A DNA stretch of 34,998 bases from NCBI GenBank assembly GCA_905373665.1, contig CAJPTV010000009.1, positions 1 to 34,998 of the forward strand. Direction: 5' to 3'. Below the pieces are notes generated by a model that searched no databases, was not told the DNA's origin, and was given only the letters and a program-made list of their open reading frames with translations. Position numbers and translations under genes: made by a program. Source of the DNA: Bacteroidia bacterium (lineage in GTDB: Bacteria > Bacteroidota > Bacteroidia > Bacteroidales > CAJPTX01). This document shows, one piece after another, positions 7,116-15,685 of the stretch (its first letter is position 1; every line of letters begins with the position of its first letter).

Positions 7116-9275
7116 ATGAAGACGACAAAGAAGCTTTTAACAGCGGCGCTGGTGTTACTGGTCTGGCTAGGGAGTTGGTGTAGCGCTTCGGCAGAGGAAC
7201 GACCCTTTATTACGAAGTGGCAAGGAGTGAAGGGGGCGGAGCTGCGCATCCCGATCATGGGCAAGGAGTATAAGCTCGTAATCAAGAACGCAAAGGGGGA
7301 GGTCGTAAAGAGTGAGGCAAAGCTTACGCTCGAAGATTCAACAAAGCCCTACGTCTTTACGCCCAATGAAGATGGGGTCTATACCGTGGAGGCAGGACCA
7401 GAGGGTGTTACTAACATAATGATGGCCGGGGTGTTTCAAGGCTACGACTTTATACCAGTTGCGAGCAGTGGAAGCCTACTCGAAGTCGTGCAGTTCGGGA
7501 CGGTAAAGTGGACAACCATGAAGAGTGCCTTCAACGGGTGTTGCTTTATGAACTTCGCTAAGGACATTGACGTCCCAGACCTATCGCGGGTTAAGAGTAT
7601 GCTTCAGACGTTCTCTGGGTGTACCTCTTTCAACGCACCTCTAAAGTGGGATATGAGCAAGGTCGACACTACGGAGTTTATGTTCGATGGTTGCTCCGCT
7701 TTCAACCAACCGCTGACTTGGGATCTGAGCGAGGTGATATCAATGGGCTCTATGTTCACCCGATGCATATCGTTAAACAGCCCTCTAGACTTTAAGTTGA
7801 AAAAGGTGAAAGATATGTGGGGCATGTTCTTCGGCTGCTCCGCCTTTAACCAGCCCTTGGAAAACTGGGACGTGAGCGGGGTGACCAATATGTGGGGCAT
7901 GTTTTCCGGCTGCCCCGCTTTTAATCAGCCTCTAGAGAAGTGGAATGTGAGCAAGGTCTCCAATATGTCAGGGATGTTCGCGGGCTGCACCTCGTTTAAC
8001 CAACCCCTTGGAAAATGGACGATTAAGACGGAGATCGGAGGGCTTAGTGAGACCGCTATGAGTCCGTCAAACTATTCCAACAGCTTGCTCGGTTGGGCAA
8101 CCCTGAGTGATACTATCAGCTTTGGTAAAGAAGTGGCTGGGCTTGTTTACAATGATATGGGTGCTGCCGCACGCAAAATTCTTGAGGGGAAGGAATGGAA
8201 GTTTAGCGGCGACATCCATCAGACGAGTGGTGTGTCTATTGCGCCTCGCAAGTTGCGTCTGGCGGTAGGTAAGGAGCTCGTACTCCCATTCGAGAAGTGG
8301 GGGGTAGATGCCGCAGAAAAGGTCACCTTTGCATTGAGTGTGGAAGGGTTGCTTTCAAGCGAACTCACGGCAGACGGAAAGGGTGTGCGTATCAAGGGGC
8401 TTAAGGCTGGTAAAGGTAAGCTTACGGCCATTATCGCAGCCAAGCAGGGCGTGCATGAGGAGTATAACAGCTCCTGCGAAGTGGAAGTATACACCGAGGT
8501 AGAAACCATTACCATAAAGCCCGATGCGCAGACGCTTGAGGTGGATGCAAAAGTCTCGCTTGCACCAACGGTAGCTCCCGCTACTAGCGACCAGAAAGTC
8601 ATCTGGAGCAGTTCTGATGCAGGCGTTGCTACAGTAAGTACTACGGGCGAGGTGACTGGTAAGCGTCTAGGCAAGTGCACCATCTTTGCTAATACGCTGG
8701 GGAGCACCGTAACAGGTAAGTGCGAGATTACGGTCATTGCAAAAGGGAGTAAGGTTATGGTAATGAGCGTCACCGTAAAGCCAGCAAGCAAGACGCTCAA
8801 GGTGGATGACACGGAGACATTAACTGCAGAAGTTGCCCCAGATAACGCTAACGTTAAAGAGGTAACGTGGAGTAGTTCAGACGAAAGCGTTGCGACCGTG
8901 AGCGAGACAGGGCTTGTAACTGCTAAGAAGGTGGGCGAGTGTACCATCACAGCCAAGAGCAAGGAAGAGGGGAGCACGGTAAAAGGAGAGTGTAAAATAA
9001 CGGTAGAGGCTAAGACTTTAGCGGTCGAAGAAGCCACCTTGGCGAACATTGTCGTTTCTCCTAATCCCTTTAGTTCGCAATTGCGGATTAGCAATTTGGA
9101 CGGCAACGCACTGCGTTACGAGTTGCTGAATACCGTGGGGGTTGTGGTGCGTTCTGGCGCGTTGTTAGAAAACGAGATGTGGATTGACACTGAGACACTC
9201 CCCGCAGGTATCTATTTTGTGCGTTTCTACGGGGTAAATACTGCGCAGTGGGGCGTAAGGGTAGTTAAGTATTAA
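7116..9275 (+). CDS. Secreted BspA-type repeat protein with Ig-like domains and T9SS sorting domain
   Basis: A 719-residue exported protein. The order is: signal peptide (1-27), a head region, and about six 24-25-residue DUF285/BspA-type repeats (about 135-305) of the form MFxGCxxFNQPLxxWDVSxVxNM. A divergent Ig-like segment (about 374-458) and two bacterial Ig-like group 2 (Big_2) domains (about 461-540 and 547-630, each with WSSSDxxVATVS) follow. Last is a T9SS C-terminal domain (about 643-719) with VVSPNPFSSQLRI and PAGIYFVRFY. It should cross the outer membrane by the type IX system and be attached or released at the surface, probably as an adhesin-like protein. The start at 7116 is chosen for its signal peptide over the in-frame 7020. 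A strong terminator follows. Confidence 0.9.
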   Translation: MKTTKKLLTAALVLLVWLGSWCSASAEERPFITKWQGVKGAELRIPIMGKEYKLVIKNAKGEVVKSEAKLTLEDSTKPYVFTPNEDGVYTVEAGPEGVTNIMMAGVFQGYDFIPVASSGSLLEVVQFGTVKWTTMKSAFNGCCFMNFAKDIDVPDLSRVKSMLQTFSGCTSFNAPLKWDMSKVDTTEFMFDGCSAFNQPLTWDLSEVISMGSMFTRCISLNSPLDFKLKKVKDMWGMFFGCSAFNQPLENWDVSGVTNMWGMFSGCPAFNQPLEKWNVSKVSNMSGMFAGCTSFNQPLGKWTIKTEIGGLSETAMSPSNYSNSLLGWATLSDTISFGKEVAGLVYNDMGAAARKILEGKEWKFSGDIHQTSGVSIAPRKLRLAVGKELVLPFEKWGVDAAEKVTFALSVEGLLSSELTADGKGVRIKGLKAGKGKLTAIIAAKQGVHEEYNSSCEVEVYTEVETITIKPDAQTLEVDAKVSLAPTVAPATSDQKVIWSSSDAGVATVSTTGEVTGKRLGKCTIFANTLGSTVTGKCEITVIAKGSKVMVMSVTVKPASKTLKVDDTETLTAEVAPDNANVKEVTWSSSDESVATVSETGLVTAKKVGECTITAKSKEEGSTVKGECKITVEAKTLAVEEATLANIVVSPNPFSSQLRISNLDGNALRYELLNTVGVVVRSGALLENEMWIDTETLPAGIYFVRFYGVNTAQWGVRVVKY

Positions 9276-9295
9276 GTTCTATAGTTCTGTAACGA

Positions 9296-9327
9296 GAAGT
9301 CGCCTCAAAAGGGGCGGCTTCTTTTTT
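9296..9327 (+). terminator. Intrinsic terminator
   Basis: GAAGTCGCC (9296-9304) pairs with GGCGGCTTC (9313-9321), a 9-bp stem with one G-U pair and an 8-base loop, followed immediately by six Ts. It lies 20 bp after the stop of the BspA-repeat gene and isolates it from recR. Confidence 0.88.
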
Positions 9328-9378
9328 ATGAAAAAGGTCTTGGGTGAGGAGAATGGACGACGGATCTGCTACTATGAG

Positions 9379-9409
9379 TTGCAGGCGCACCTAAGATTTT
9401 GTATCTTTG
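9379..9409 (+). promoter_or_regulatory. Promoter of recR (Bacteroidota -33/-7)
   Basis: TTG (9379-9381), a 20-bp spacer and TATCTTTG (9402-9409) form a full match to the Bacteroidota housekeeping promoter. Transcription should begin near 9415, giving a 5' leader of about 44 bases with GGAGG at 9442-9446 ahead of the recR ATG. Confidence 0.75.
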
Positions 9410-9458
9410 CACAGACTCTTAGCGCTCTGATGAGCGGGAGCGGAGGTAAAGGAAAAGA

Positions 9459-10106
9459 ATGGACGATCAGGAATACGGTTCCGTCTTGTTGTCGAACGCG
9501 GTGCGTGCATTGTGCAAGCTCCCTGGGGTGGGGAAACGTACGGCGATGCGTTATGCCCTACATTTGGAGAAGAGTCCGGTTGTGGAACAAGAAGCCTTTA
9601 TCTCGGATTTATTGGCGTTTACTTCCCACATTCAGCGTTGTCCGATCTGTAACAACTATTCAGACGATGGTGCCCCCTGCGCCCTGTGTCGGGATACGCG
9701 GCGCGATACTGCCCAGCTCTGCATCGTCCCCGACGTGCGCGATCTGCTCGCAATCCTTCAGGCACAGGTCTATTCAGGCAGTTTCTTTGTCTTGGGGCGC
9801 TTGCTTAACCCGATGAAGGGGGTGACCCCGTCGGAGCTCCCGATACAGCAGCTCCGCGATCGGATACACCGTGGCGTGGAGGAGGTGATCCTCGCACTAC
9901 CGAACCATTCGGAAGGGGAGATGACCATCTTTTACCTTCAGCGCCTCCTCGCTGAGTATCCGATACAGCTTTCCCTTCTTGCGCGTGGCATACCATTTGG
10001 TAACTCTGTGGAGCAGACCGATGATAACACCATGTTGCTTGCCTTTGAACGGCGCACGACTCTCACCCTTCCACAAATGAAGATAGATCAGACGGAGGCT
10101 CTTTGA
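9459..10106 (+). CDS. recR: Recombination mediator RecR
   Basis: The 215-residue protein has the RecR layout. An N-terminal helix-hairpin-helix (KLPGVGKRTAMR, about 20-31) comes first, then a four-cysteine zinc finger (Cys61, Cys64, Cys74, Cys77), a Toprim domain (about 87-170) and a C-terminal segment with LARGIPFGNSVEQTDDNTM. RecR works with RecO and RecF to load RecA on gapped DNA. The Toprim segment is unusual: LCIVPDVRDLLAIL lacks the glutamates usually seen in VVExxxDVxAIE, and VLGRLLNPMKGV replaces the common VLGGxISPxxGI. The zinc finger and hairpin are intact, so it is probably still a working but diverged RecR. It has its own promoter and a Shine-Dalgarno. Confidence 0.95.
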   Translation: MDDQEYGSVLLSNAVRALCKLPGVGKRTAMRYALHLEKSPVVEQEAFISDLLAFTSHIQRCPICNNYSDDGAPCALCRDTRRDTAQLCIVPDVRDLLAILQAQVYSGSFFVLGRLLNPMKGVTPSELPIQQLRDRIHRGVEEVILALPNHSEGEMTIFYLQRLLAEYPIQLSLLARGIPFGNSVEQTDDNTMLLAFERRTTLTLPQMKIDQTEAL

Positions 10107-10144
10107 GGTCTCGCGTCGTAGTTCACCATTATTTTGAGACGGTT

Positions 10145-10885
10145 ATGAAGCGAAAATTCCTTTTGGTAATATCCTTTTGTTGGCTTTTAGCCACGGCTGC
10201 ATGGGGGCAGGAAGGGGCTGCTGCGGGCGTCGCCGAGGCGAAGGCGGCTCTTGCGAATGACGATTTTTCCAATGCACGAAAGCTCTTTGAAGCTGCCTAT
10301 AAGGAGAACCCTTCGGATACGGCGGTGTGTTACGGTTTGGCAGAAACATACCTTCGGATGCAGGAGGCGGGGAAGGCGGAAGACTTTGTAGAAAAGGCGC
10401 TGAAACAGTTCCCCGATGACGCTATTTTGCACCTTAAGTTGGGGATAGCCTTCAATTTGAAGGGCAAGTTTAAGAAGGCTGAGGAGGAGTTCGTACGCGT
10501 TGATGAGCTCCTAGCAAAGGACGATTTGTTGCGGCAGACTCTGTACATTAACCGTGGTATTGCCGTGCTCGGGCGTGAGAAGCCAGAGGAGGCGACCCCG
10601 TGGTTTGATAAGGCGATAGGGGTGAATCCGCGCAATGCGACGGCGTATAACTACAAAGGGTCAACCCTTTACCGTTTGGAGGATTATGACGGTGCGTTGC
10701 GTTCTTTTAATACGTCGCTCGACATCGACCTTCAGAACCCTATTTCCCTTTATAATAGGGGGATGACTTACCTCAAGCTCGAGGATCATGCGAAGGCGTG
10801 TCTCGATTTCCACGCAGCCTGTCGTAAGGGGAATATGAACGCGTGTAAGCAAATCGTGGTGGTTTGCAAGCAGAAGGAACAGTAG
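10145..10885 (+). CDS. Exported tetratricopeptide-repeat protein
   Basis: A 246-residue protein with a signal peptide (MKRKFLLVISFCWLLATAAW, cleavage near GQ-E) followed by about six TPR units. Examples are ALANDDFSNARKLFEAAYKE, AKPEEATPWF-like GREKPEEATPWFDKAIGVNP, and LEDYDGALRSFNTSLDID. The mature protein is expected in the periplasm, acting as a protein-interaction scaffold. No other domain is visible. A TTG-initiated extension to 10103 is in frame, but the ATG at 10145 gives the clean signal peptide. It follows recR by 38 bp and precedes the 7TM-GAF sensor. The partner is unknown. Confidence 0.82.
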   Translation: MKRKFLLVISFCWLLATAAWGQEGAAAGVAEAKAALANDDFSNARKLFEAAYKENPSDTAVCYGLAETYLRMQEAGKAEDFVEKALKQFPDDAILHLKLGIAFNLKGKFKKAEEEFVRVDELLAKDDLLRQTLYINRGIAVLGREKPEEATPWFDKAIGVNPRNATAYNYKGSTLYRLEDYDGALRSFNTSLDIDLQNPISLYNRGMTYLKLEDHAKACLDFHAACRKGNMNACKQIVVVCKQKEQ

Positions 10886-10946
10886 TCGTGAGCACTAAAG
10901 GGGGGCGCTCGTGACTCCCGAAATAAAGTGTTATCTTAGCGCACCA

Positions 10947-12953
10947 ATGAAGGTAGTACGTGTAGCGAGAAGCGTGGTGATGAGACACCTCTTGTTTTGG
11001 AGCTTTGTGGTGTGTCTGAGTTTGTGCTCTTTGTCCGTTGCTTGGGCAAGTGAGGGCGAGGTGTGTATCGATCTTACGAAGCACGATTTCGCTGGCGGTG
11101 AGGCAGTCTACCTCCGCGGCGAGGTGGAATTTTATTGGGGCGAGATTCTCTCTCCCAATGATTTTAGACGTGGACGGCACAATAACCCCGCAATCCTACA
11201 AATCCCGGGCTCTTGGAGAGGACAAGAGGTGAATGAGCGTAGTCTGCCCTCTAACGGGTGTGCGACCTATCGTTTTAGGCTTGTTGTGCCCCCTTTGGAA
11301 GAGGAACAGGAGTATGCTATCCACGTCCCGATCGAGTACTCGAGTTATCGGATGTGGGTCAATGGCGAGCTTTTGGCTTCGGTGGGGAAGGTGGCTAATA
11401 ACCCTTATGATGCGCAGCCGAGCTCGCGCGTGACGGCGATTACCCTACGCGAGCGTATTCGGAAACAGGATACGCTGGAGTTCATCTTCCAGATGTCTAA
11501 TTTCCATTCACCAGTGGCGGGGCTTGTTACGCCGATGCGTTTTGGGACAGAACAGGCGCTTCGTAACTACCGCTTCGGCATTACCAATTTCCACTATCTG
11601 CTCCTCGGGGCGCTGGCATTGCTCTTTTTGATGAACCTCTTGTTGTTCTGGGGGCGCAAGGAGCAGTATTCTTTTTGGTTTGCCTTTGGGTCGGTGCTTG
11701 CGATTATTCGGATTGTGTTCGGGGAGTCTGACCTGTTGCAGAACTATCTGCCGTGGCTTACATGGAGTTTGTATCACAAGGTGCTTTATCTCTCGTCCTT
11801 GGGGGCGATGATGTCGCTTTTTCTTTTTGTGCATTGCCGTTATCGGGGCTATCTGAAAGATAGTGTGGTGCATTGGGTTAACGTCGTGGGGCTCGTGTTG
11901 GGGATCTTTTTCTTCTTTACGCCAGTCGCGATCTTTACCCACTTACGGGTGCTGCTTTACCTCTACTACGTTGCTATTTTCGTATTGCTTTGGCTCAAGA
12001 TCTTGGTGCATGCCATTCGTCGGAGCGAGCTTTTGAGTATCGCCTTAGGGTGTTTGGCGCTCATGGTCTGCATGGCGCTCAATGGCTTACAGGGGGTCTT
12101 TCATTTCGAGACGCTGTTCCCGTATGTTACGCTCGGTACGACGCTCTTTGTGCTGATCGTGATTTGTGCGATGTCTTGGGAGTTCAGTTATTTGATACGC
12201 AAGGCGACGGAGTATAAGCTTCAGGTCGGGGTCGAACGTGCTGAGTTGGAGAATAAGATCAAGCAGTTGAGTCTTGAGAGTGAGCAACAGCAGCGGCGTT
12301 ATAATTCGGAGCAACAGGAGCAACGGCAACAGGTCTGGGTCGATAATGGGATTGCACAGCTTTCGACGCTCATGGCGCAGAACCAGAATAGTCTTAAGGG
12401 GCTGTGTGAGAAGACGCTCTTTCAATTGACAAAATACCTTCGGGTGAATGCTGCGATGCTCTATGTGGCGCGTATTGACCCCAAAGAGTACTGCACGAAG
12501 CTCTATATGTATGCTCATTATGGGCTAACGCAAGAACAGCTGGAAAACAACCAAGTCTTGGATGAGGATCAGGGCATGGTCGGGGCTTGTTATCACGACA
12601 ACACGTTTCAGCACGTTTCAAACCTCCCCAAGGGCTTCATGAAGATATCCTCTGGGTTGGGCTCTTGTACGCCGCCGTCGTTACTCCTGATGCCGCTTCA
12701 AAGCACAGCGGGCGTGGTCGGGGTGTTGGAGCTTGGGCGTTTTGAGGATTTCCAAGAGTATGAAATCTCGTTTGTGAAGCGCATTGCGGTGATTTTGGCG
12801 AACAACCTCACGCATACGAAGAATAACGAGGATTATATCCTTGCGCTCGAGTCGACCAATCAGACCATTGCGCAGTTGCACAAGCAAATAGAGCAACAAG
12901 AGCAGTACAACGAACAGATGGCGGCCGAGCTGGAAGAATATCGTCGAGGCTAG
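10947..12953 (+). CDS. 7TMR-DISM-like membrane sensor with GAF domain, no obvious output domain
   Basis: The 668-residue protein begins with a signal peptide, then a periplasmic beta-sandwich domain (about 40-205) with IPGSWRGQEVNE and YSSYRMWVNGELLASVGK, characteristic of 7TMR-DISM extracellular domains. Seven hydrophobic helices follow (about 210-416). The cytoplasmic part is a Q/E-rich coiled coil (about 417-480), a GAF-like domain (about 480-620, DEDQGMVGACYHDNTF and LLLMPLQSTAGVVGVLELG), and a C-terminal coiled coil. No kinase, cyclase, phosphatase or HTH domain is visible. Starts at 10911 (GTG) and 10980 (ATG, giving a shorter signal peptide) are also possible. A near-consensus TATCTTAG at 10932-10939 would favour 10980 if it is a real -7 box. 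Confidence 0.8.
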   Translation: MKVVRVARSVVMRHLLFWSFVVCLSLCSLSVAWASEGEVCIDLTKHDFAGGEAVYLRGEVEFYWGEILSPNDFRRGRHNNPAILQIPGSWRGQEVNERSLPSNGCATYRFRLVVPPLEEEQEYAIHVPIEYSSYRMWVNGELLASVGKVANNPYDAQPSSRVTAITLRERIRKQDTLEFIFQMSNFHSPVAGLVTPMRFGTEQALRNYRFGITNFHYLLLGALALLFLMNLLLFWGRKEQYSFWFAFGSVLAIIRIVFGESDLLQNYLPWLTWSLYHKVLYLSSLGAMMSLFLFVHCRYRGYLKDSVVHWVNVVGLVLGIFFFFTPVAIFTHLRVLLYLYYVAIFVLLWLKILVHAIRRSELLSIALGCLALMVCMALNGLQGVFHFETLFPYVTLGTTLFVLIVICAMSWEFSYLIRKATEYKLQVGVERAELENKIKQLSLESEQQQRRYNSEQQEQRQQVWVDNGIAQLSTLMAQNQNSLKGLCEKTLFQLTKYLRVNAAMLYVARIDPKEYCTKLYMYAHYGLTQEQLENNQVLDEDQGMVGACYHDNTFQHVSNLPKGFMKISSGLGSCTPPSLLLMPLQSTAGVVGVLELGRFEDFQEYEISFVKRIAVILANNLTHTKNNEDYILALESTNQTIAQLHKQIEQQEQYNEQMAAELEEYRRG

Positions 12954-12999
12954 GCGCGCGCAGCGTGACATTACCCAAAGGGGGCACACGATAGCAGCA

Positions 13000-13230
13000 A
13001 TGAAACGTAACTTCGTTATAGGTGTGGCGGCAGGGTTTCTGCTCCTCATAGTAGTGGGTACACTGGCTTCGTGTGGGAGTACCCGACGGCGCGGACGCAG
13101 TAGTTCTGGGCGGAAATACCGTCCGTTAAAGTGCCCGTGTGACAACCGAGTGGATGGGCGAGAAGAGCATCTGTGGTTGGGTAGCGAGGTGTGGGGCGAG
13201 GTGCAGCAGCGCGAAACCCCGATTGACTAA
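13000..13230 (+). CDS. Small lipoprotein of unknown function
   Basis: A 76-residue protein with a basic N-terminus (MKRNF), a hydrophobic core and a good lipobox (TLASC, lipidated cysteine near residue 25). An Arg/Ser-rich linker (GSTRRRGRSSSGRKYR) and a short mature tail containing a CPC pair follow. It lies 46 bp after the 7TM-GAF gene and 10 bp before gpsA, on the same strand. I do not recognise a family. Signal and spacing support it as a real gene, though it is short. Confidence 0.7.
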   Translation: MKRNFVIGVAAGFLLLIVVGTLASCGSTRRRGRSSSGRKYRPLKCPCDNRVDGREEHLWLGSEVWGEVQQRETPID

Positions 13231-13240
13231 AGGGAAAAAC

Positions 13241-14227
13241 ATGGAGAAAATAGGCGTAATCGGTGGTGGAAGTTGGGCTACGGCCATTGTGAAGATCTTG
13301 CTAGAGAATGTAGAGACCGTGGGCTGGTATGTGCGTAACGAACAGACACGCACATCATTGCGAGAGACGGGGCACAATCCGAATTATCTGAGTGACGTTC
13401 ACTTCCCCCCCACGCGTTTGTGCCTTTATGAAGATGTGAATGCATTGGTACGCGAGTGTGATATCATTTTCATGGTCGTACCCTCGGCTTTTTTAGCCGA
13501 ATGGCTTAAGCCTCTTACTGAGGATCTTACGCATGCCTTTGTGGTAACCTCTATTAAGGGGATTGTCCCCGAGCACCACCTTACGCCGTCGGAATATCTT
13601 AAACAACGTTTCGGAGTCTCCTATTCGCGGATGGGGGTTGTGAGTGGTCCGTGCCATGCTGAGGAGGTGGCGCTTGAGCGTCTTTCCTATCTTACAGTAA
13701 CGTGTAAAGAGTTGGAATGGGCGGCGCGAATTAGTAGCCTCCTGCGTTCGAGTTATATCCGAACCATCGAGGGGCAGGATATTTACGGCACAGAGTATAG
13801 CGCAATCTTGAAGAATATCTATGCCGTAGCGGCGGGGGTTTGTCATGGACTGGGCTATGGAGATAATTTCCAAGCCGTGTTGATCAGCAATGCGCAGGAC
13901 GAGATTACCCGCTTTTTGAACCTTTCCTACCCCGCCGAACGTAATACGAATACCTCGGCTTACCTTGGCGACCTCTTGGTCACTTGCTATTCGCAGTTCA
14001 GTCGAAACCGAACCTTTGGAGCGATGATTGGCAAGGGCTATAGTGTAAAGTCGGCACAGTTGGAGATGAAGATGGTAGCCGAGGGCTACTATGCCATTGC
14101 GGGGCTGCATGCAGTCAACAAAGAACATGGTATTCGGATGCCTATTGCCGAGCGGATGTATGCGATCCTTTACGAAGGGCGGAGTGTACGTAGCGAAATG
14201 GGCGCGCTCCTTGCCGAATTGAAATAA
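13241..14227 (+). CDS. gpsA: Glycerol-3-phosphate dehydrogenase [NAD(P)+] GpsA
   Basis: The 328-residue cytoplasmic enzyme reduces dihydroxyacetone phosphate to sn-glycerol 3-phosphate for phospholipid synthesis. The N-terminal Rossmann motif is GVIGGGSWATAIVKIL. The substrate-site segment is TSIKGI (Lys106), the catalytic lysine is in YSAILKNIYAVAAG (Lys191), and the C-terminal signature is YLGDLLVTCYSQFSRNRTFG. The frame is open upstream to 13139, over the small lipoprotein gene, but the ATG at 13241 places the nucleotide-binding motif at the usual position. pgi follows after 21 bp. Confidence 0.95.
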   Translation: MEKIGVIGGGSWATAIVKILLENVETVGWYVRNEQTRTSLRETGHNPNYLSDVHFPPTRLCLYEDVNALVRECDIIFMVVPSAFLAEWLKPLTEDLTHAFVVTSIKGIVPEHHLTPSEYLKQRFGVSYSRMGVVSGPCHAEEVALERLSYLTVTCKELEWAARISSLLRSSYIRTIEGQDIYGTEYSAILKNIYAVAAGVCHGLGYGDNFQAVLISNAQDEITRFLNLSYPAERNTNTSAYLGDLLVTCYSQFSRNRTFGAMIGKGYSVKSAQLEMKMVAEGYYAIAGLHAVNKEHGIRMPIAERMYAILYEGRSVRSEMGALLAELK

Positions 14228-14248
14228 TCAACCTCTATACTAGCACAG

Positions 14249-15535
14249 ATGGACTCTGAAGGGATTTTGCGGTTTGAGTGTGGCGCGGAAGCGTTGCCGC
14301 AACAAGATGCTTGTCAAGACTTGGCAGAGAAGGCGCACGAGGCCTATTTCTCGTTACTTTCGGGGAAGAGTACTACGCCGCGTTTTGATGGGTGGCTTTC
14401 GCTGCCAGGGGATGCAAAGACCAGCAATATCGCACAGGAAGTGAATGCTTTAGCGCGAGAGTTAGTCGCGTATGAAGCGGTCGTCGTGATCGGGATTGGG
14501 GGCTCCTATCTTGGGGCATTGGCATTGGCAGAAGCGTTAGAAGATCAGAAGGTAAAGCCACACACAGAGATCGTCTTTCTCGGTTTTACTCTTTGTGCTG
14601 ACTACATGGCGATGCAGTTAGATCGCCTCAAGGAGCGGCGTTATGCGGTGGTCGTTATCTCAAAATCGGGGACTACGACAGAGCCAGCGCTGGCTTTTCG
14701 TTATGTGCTCACGGCGATGAAAAAGAGTGCGCTCGGGTATCAGCCAGAGCGTGTGGTGGCGATTACCGATGCGGCGCATGGTACGTTGCATGACCTTGCA
14801 GAACGGGAGGGGATACGCCGTATGGTGATCCCTGATGACGTCGGGGGGCGTTATTCGGTACTCACGCCAGTCGGGCTTTTACCCTTGGCGATAGCGGGCG
14901 TTGACATTGATGCGCTGTTGGAAGGTGCGCGTCGAGCGTTGGAGGAACAGACGAATCCGCATTCTGCTGCTGTGGAGTATGCGATATGGCGTAATCGTTG
15001 GTATCGTAATGGGCGTAAGCTGGAGGTGCTTGCGCTTTATTCGCCTTTCATGCGCAGTATCGGTGAGTGGTATAAACAGCTTTACGGAGAAAGTGAAGGA
15101 AAGCAGGGGAGTGGAGTCTTTCCCGTTTCGGTGTGTAACACGACAGACCTGCACTCCCTAGGGCAATATCTGCAGGAGGGGGAGCGTCTCTTTATGGAAA
15201 CGCACGTCCTTTTCTCGGAGTCGCAGCAGGCGTTGCCTGTGCCTGCTCTTGAGGGGATAGCCGATGGGCTTGAGTATCTCGTGGGGCGTTCGCTTCATGA
15301 AGTGAATTTGGCAGCGGCACAAGCCACGCTTTTGGCGCATGAGAAGAGCGGGATTCCCAGTGCTACGTTACGTTTAGCGCGTCGGGATGCTTTTTCGCTT
15401 GGCTATTTGCTTTACTTTTGGGAGTTGAGTTGTGCGCTTGGCGTACTGATGCAGGGGCATAATCCGTTTGATCAGCCTGGGGTGGAGGCTTATAAGAAGA
15501 ATATGTTCCACCTGTTGGGGAAGCCGGGGTTCTAA
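14249..15535 (+). CDS. pgi: Glucose-6-phosphate isomerase
   Basis: The 428-residue enzyme interconverts glucose 6-phosphate and fructose 6-phosphate. Length and motifs fit the short bacterial form. GIGGSYLGALALAEAL (about 82-97) and SKSGTTTEPA (138-147) bind the sugar phosphate. GESEGKQGSGVFP contains the catalytic glutamate region, NTTDLHSLGQYLQEG follows, and the C-terminal GVEAYKKNMF carries the conserved lysine. It lies 21 bp after gpsA, so the two are probably co-transcribed. A large hairpin begins 48 bp after its stop. Confidence 0.96.
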   Translation: MDSEGILRFECGAEALPQQDACQDLAEKAHEAYFSLLSGKSTTPRFDGWLSLPGDAKTSNIAQEVNALARELVAYEAVVVIGIGGSYLGALALAEALEDQKVKPHTEIVFLGFTLCADYMAMQLDRLKERRYAVVVISKSGTTTEPALAFRYVLTAMKKSALGYQPERVVAITDAAHGTLHDLAEREGIRRMVIPDDVGGRYSVLTPVGLLPLAIAGVDIDALLEGARRALEEQTNPHSAAVEYAIWRNRWYRNGRKLEVLALYSPFMRSIGEWYKQLYGESEGKQGSGVFPVSVCNTTDLHSLGQYLQEGERLFMETHVLFSESQQALPVPALEGIADGLEYLVGRSLHEVNLAAAQATLLAHEKSGIPSATLRLARRDAFSLGYLLYFWELSCALGVLMQGHNPFDQPGVEAYKKNMFHLLGKPGF

Positions 15536-15583
15536 GAATCCGTCCTGAGTGCGCACGGTTCTGTGTTTTAAGTCGGGTGTGAG

Positions 15584-15627
15584 GCGCTAAAGGGGTATCT
15601 TCCACGCGACTCGCGTACCCTTAGCGC
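15584..15627. repeat. Nested inverted repeat between pgi and the DUF4290 gene
   Basis: GCGCTAA (15584-15590) pairs with TTAGCGC (15621-15627). GGGTA (15593-15597) pairs with TACCC (15616-15620) after a 2-base bulge. Inside, CGCG (15605-15608) can pair with CGCG (15612-15615). No T-run follows, so a standard terminator is doubtful. The right arm ends 9 bp before a perfect -7 box (15637-15644), so it occupies the -33 region of the DUF4290 promoter and could be an operator, or an end-of-pgi RNA hairpin. Confidence 0.55.
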
Positions 15628-15636
15628 GGATTGTTG

Positions 15637-15644
15637 TACCTTTG
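15637..15644 (+). promoter_or_regulatory. -7 promoter box for DUF4290-murA
   Basis: TACCTTTG matches TAnnTTTG exactly, 41 bp before the ATG at 15686. No clear -33 TTG is seen at the right distance; that position is taken by the nested inverted repeat. Confidence 0.55.
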
Positions 15645-15685
15645 TCCCGAAATATAATCTGAAGACGACGAAAGAGAGGAAGCTT

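Noticed and set aside
7600..8010. Regular ~75-bp repeats resembling a DNA repeat array
   Set aside because: They are in frame and encode the BspA-type protein repeats, so they belong to the coding region.
8219..9106. 295-codon minus-strand ORF opposite the BspA/Ig-like gene
   Set aside because: Its Ser/Val/Leu-rich repetitive translation is the antisense of the Ig-like repeats. The plus strand has domains, signal peptide, promoter and terminator.
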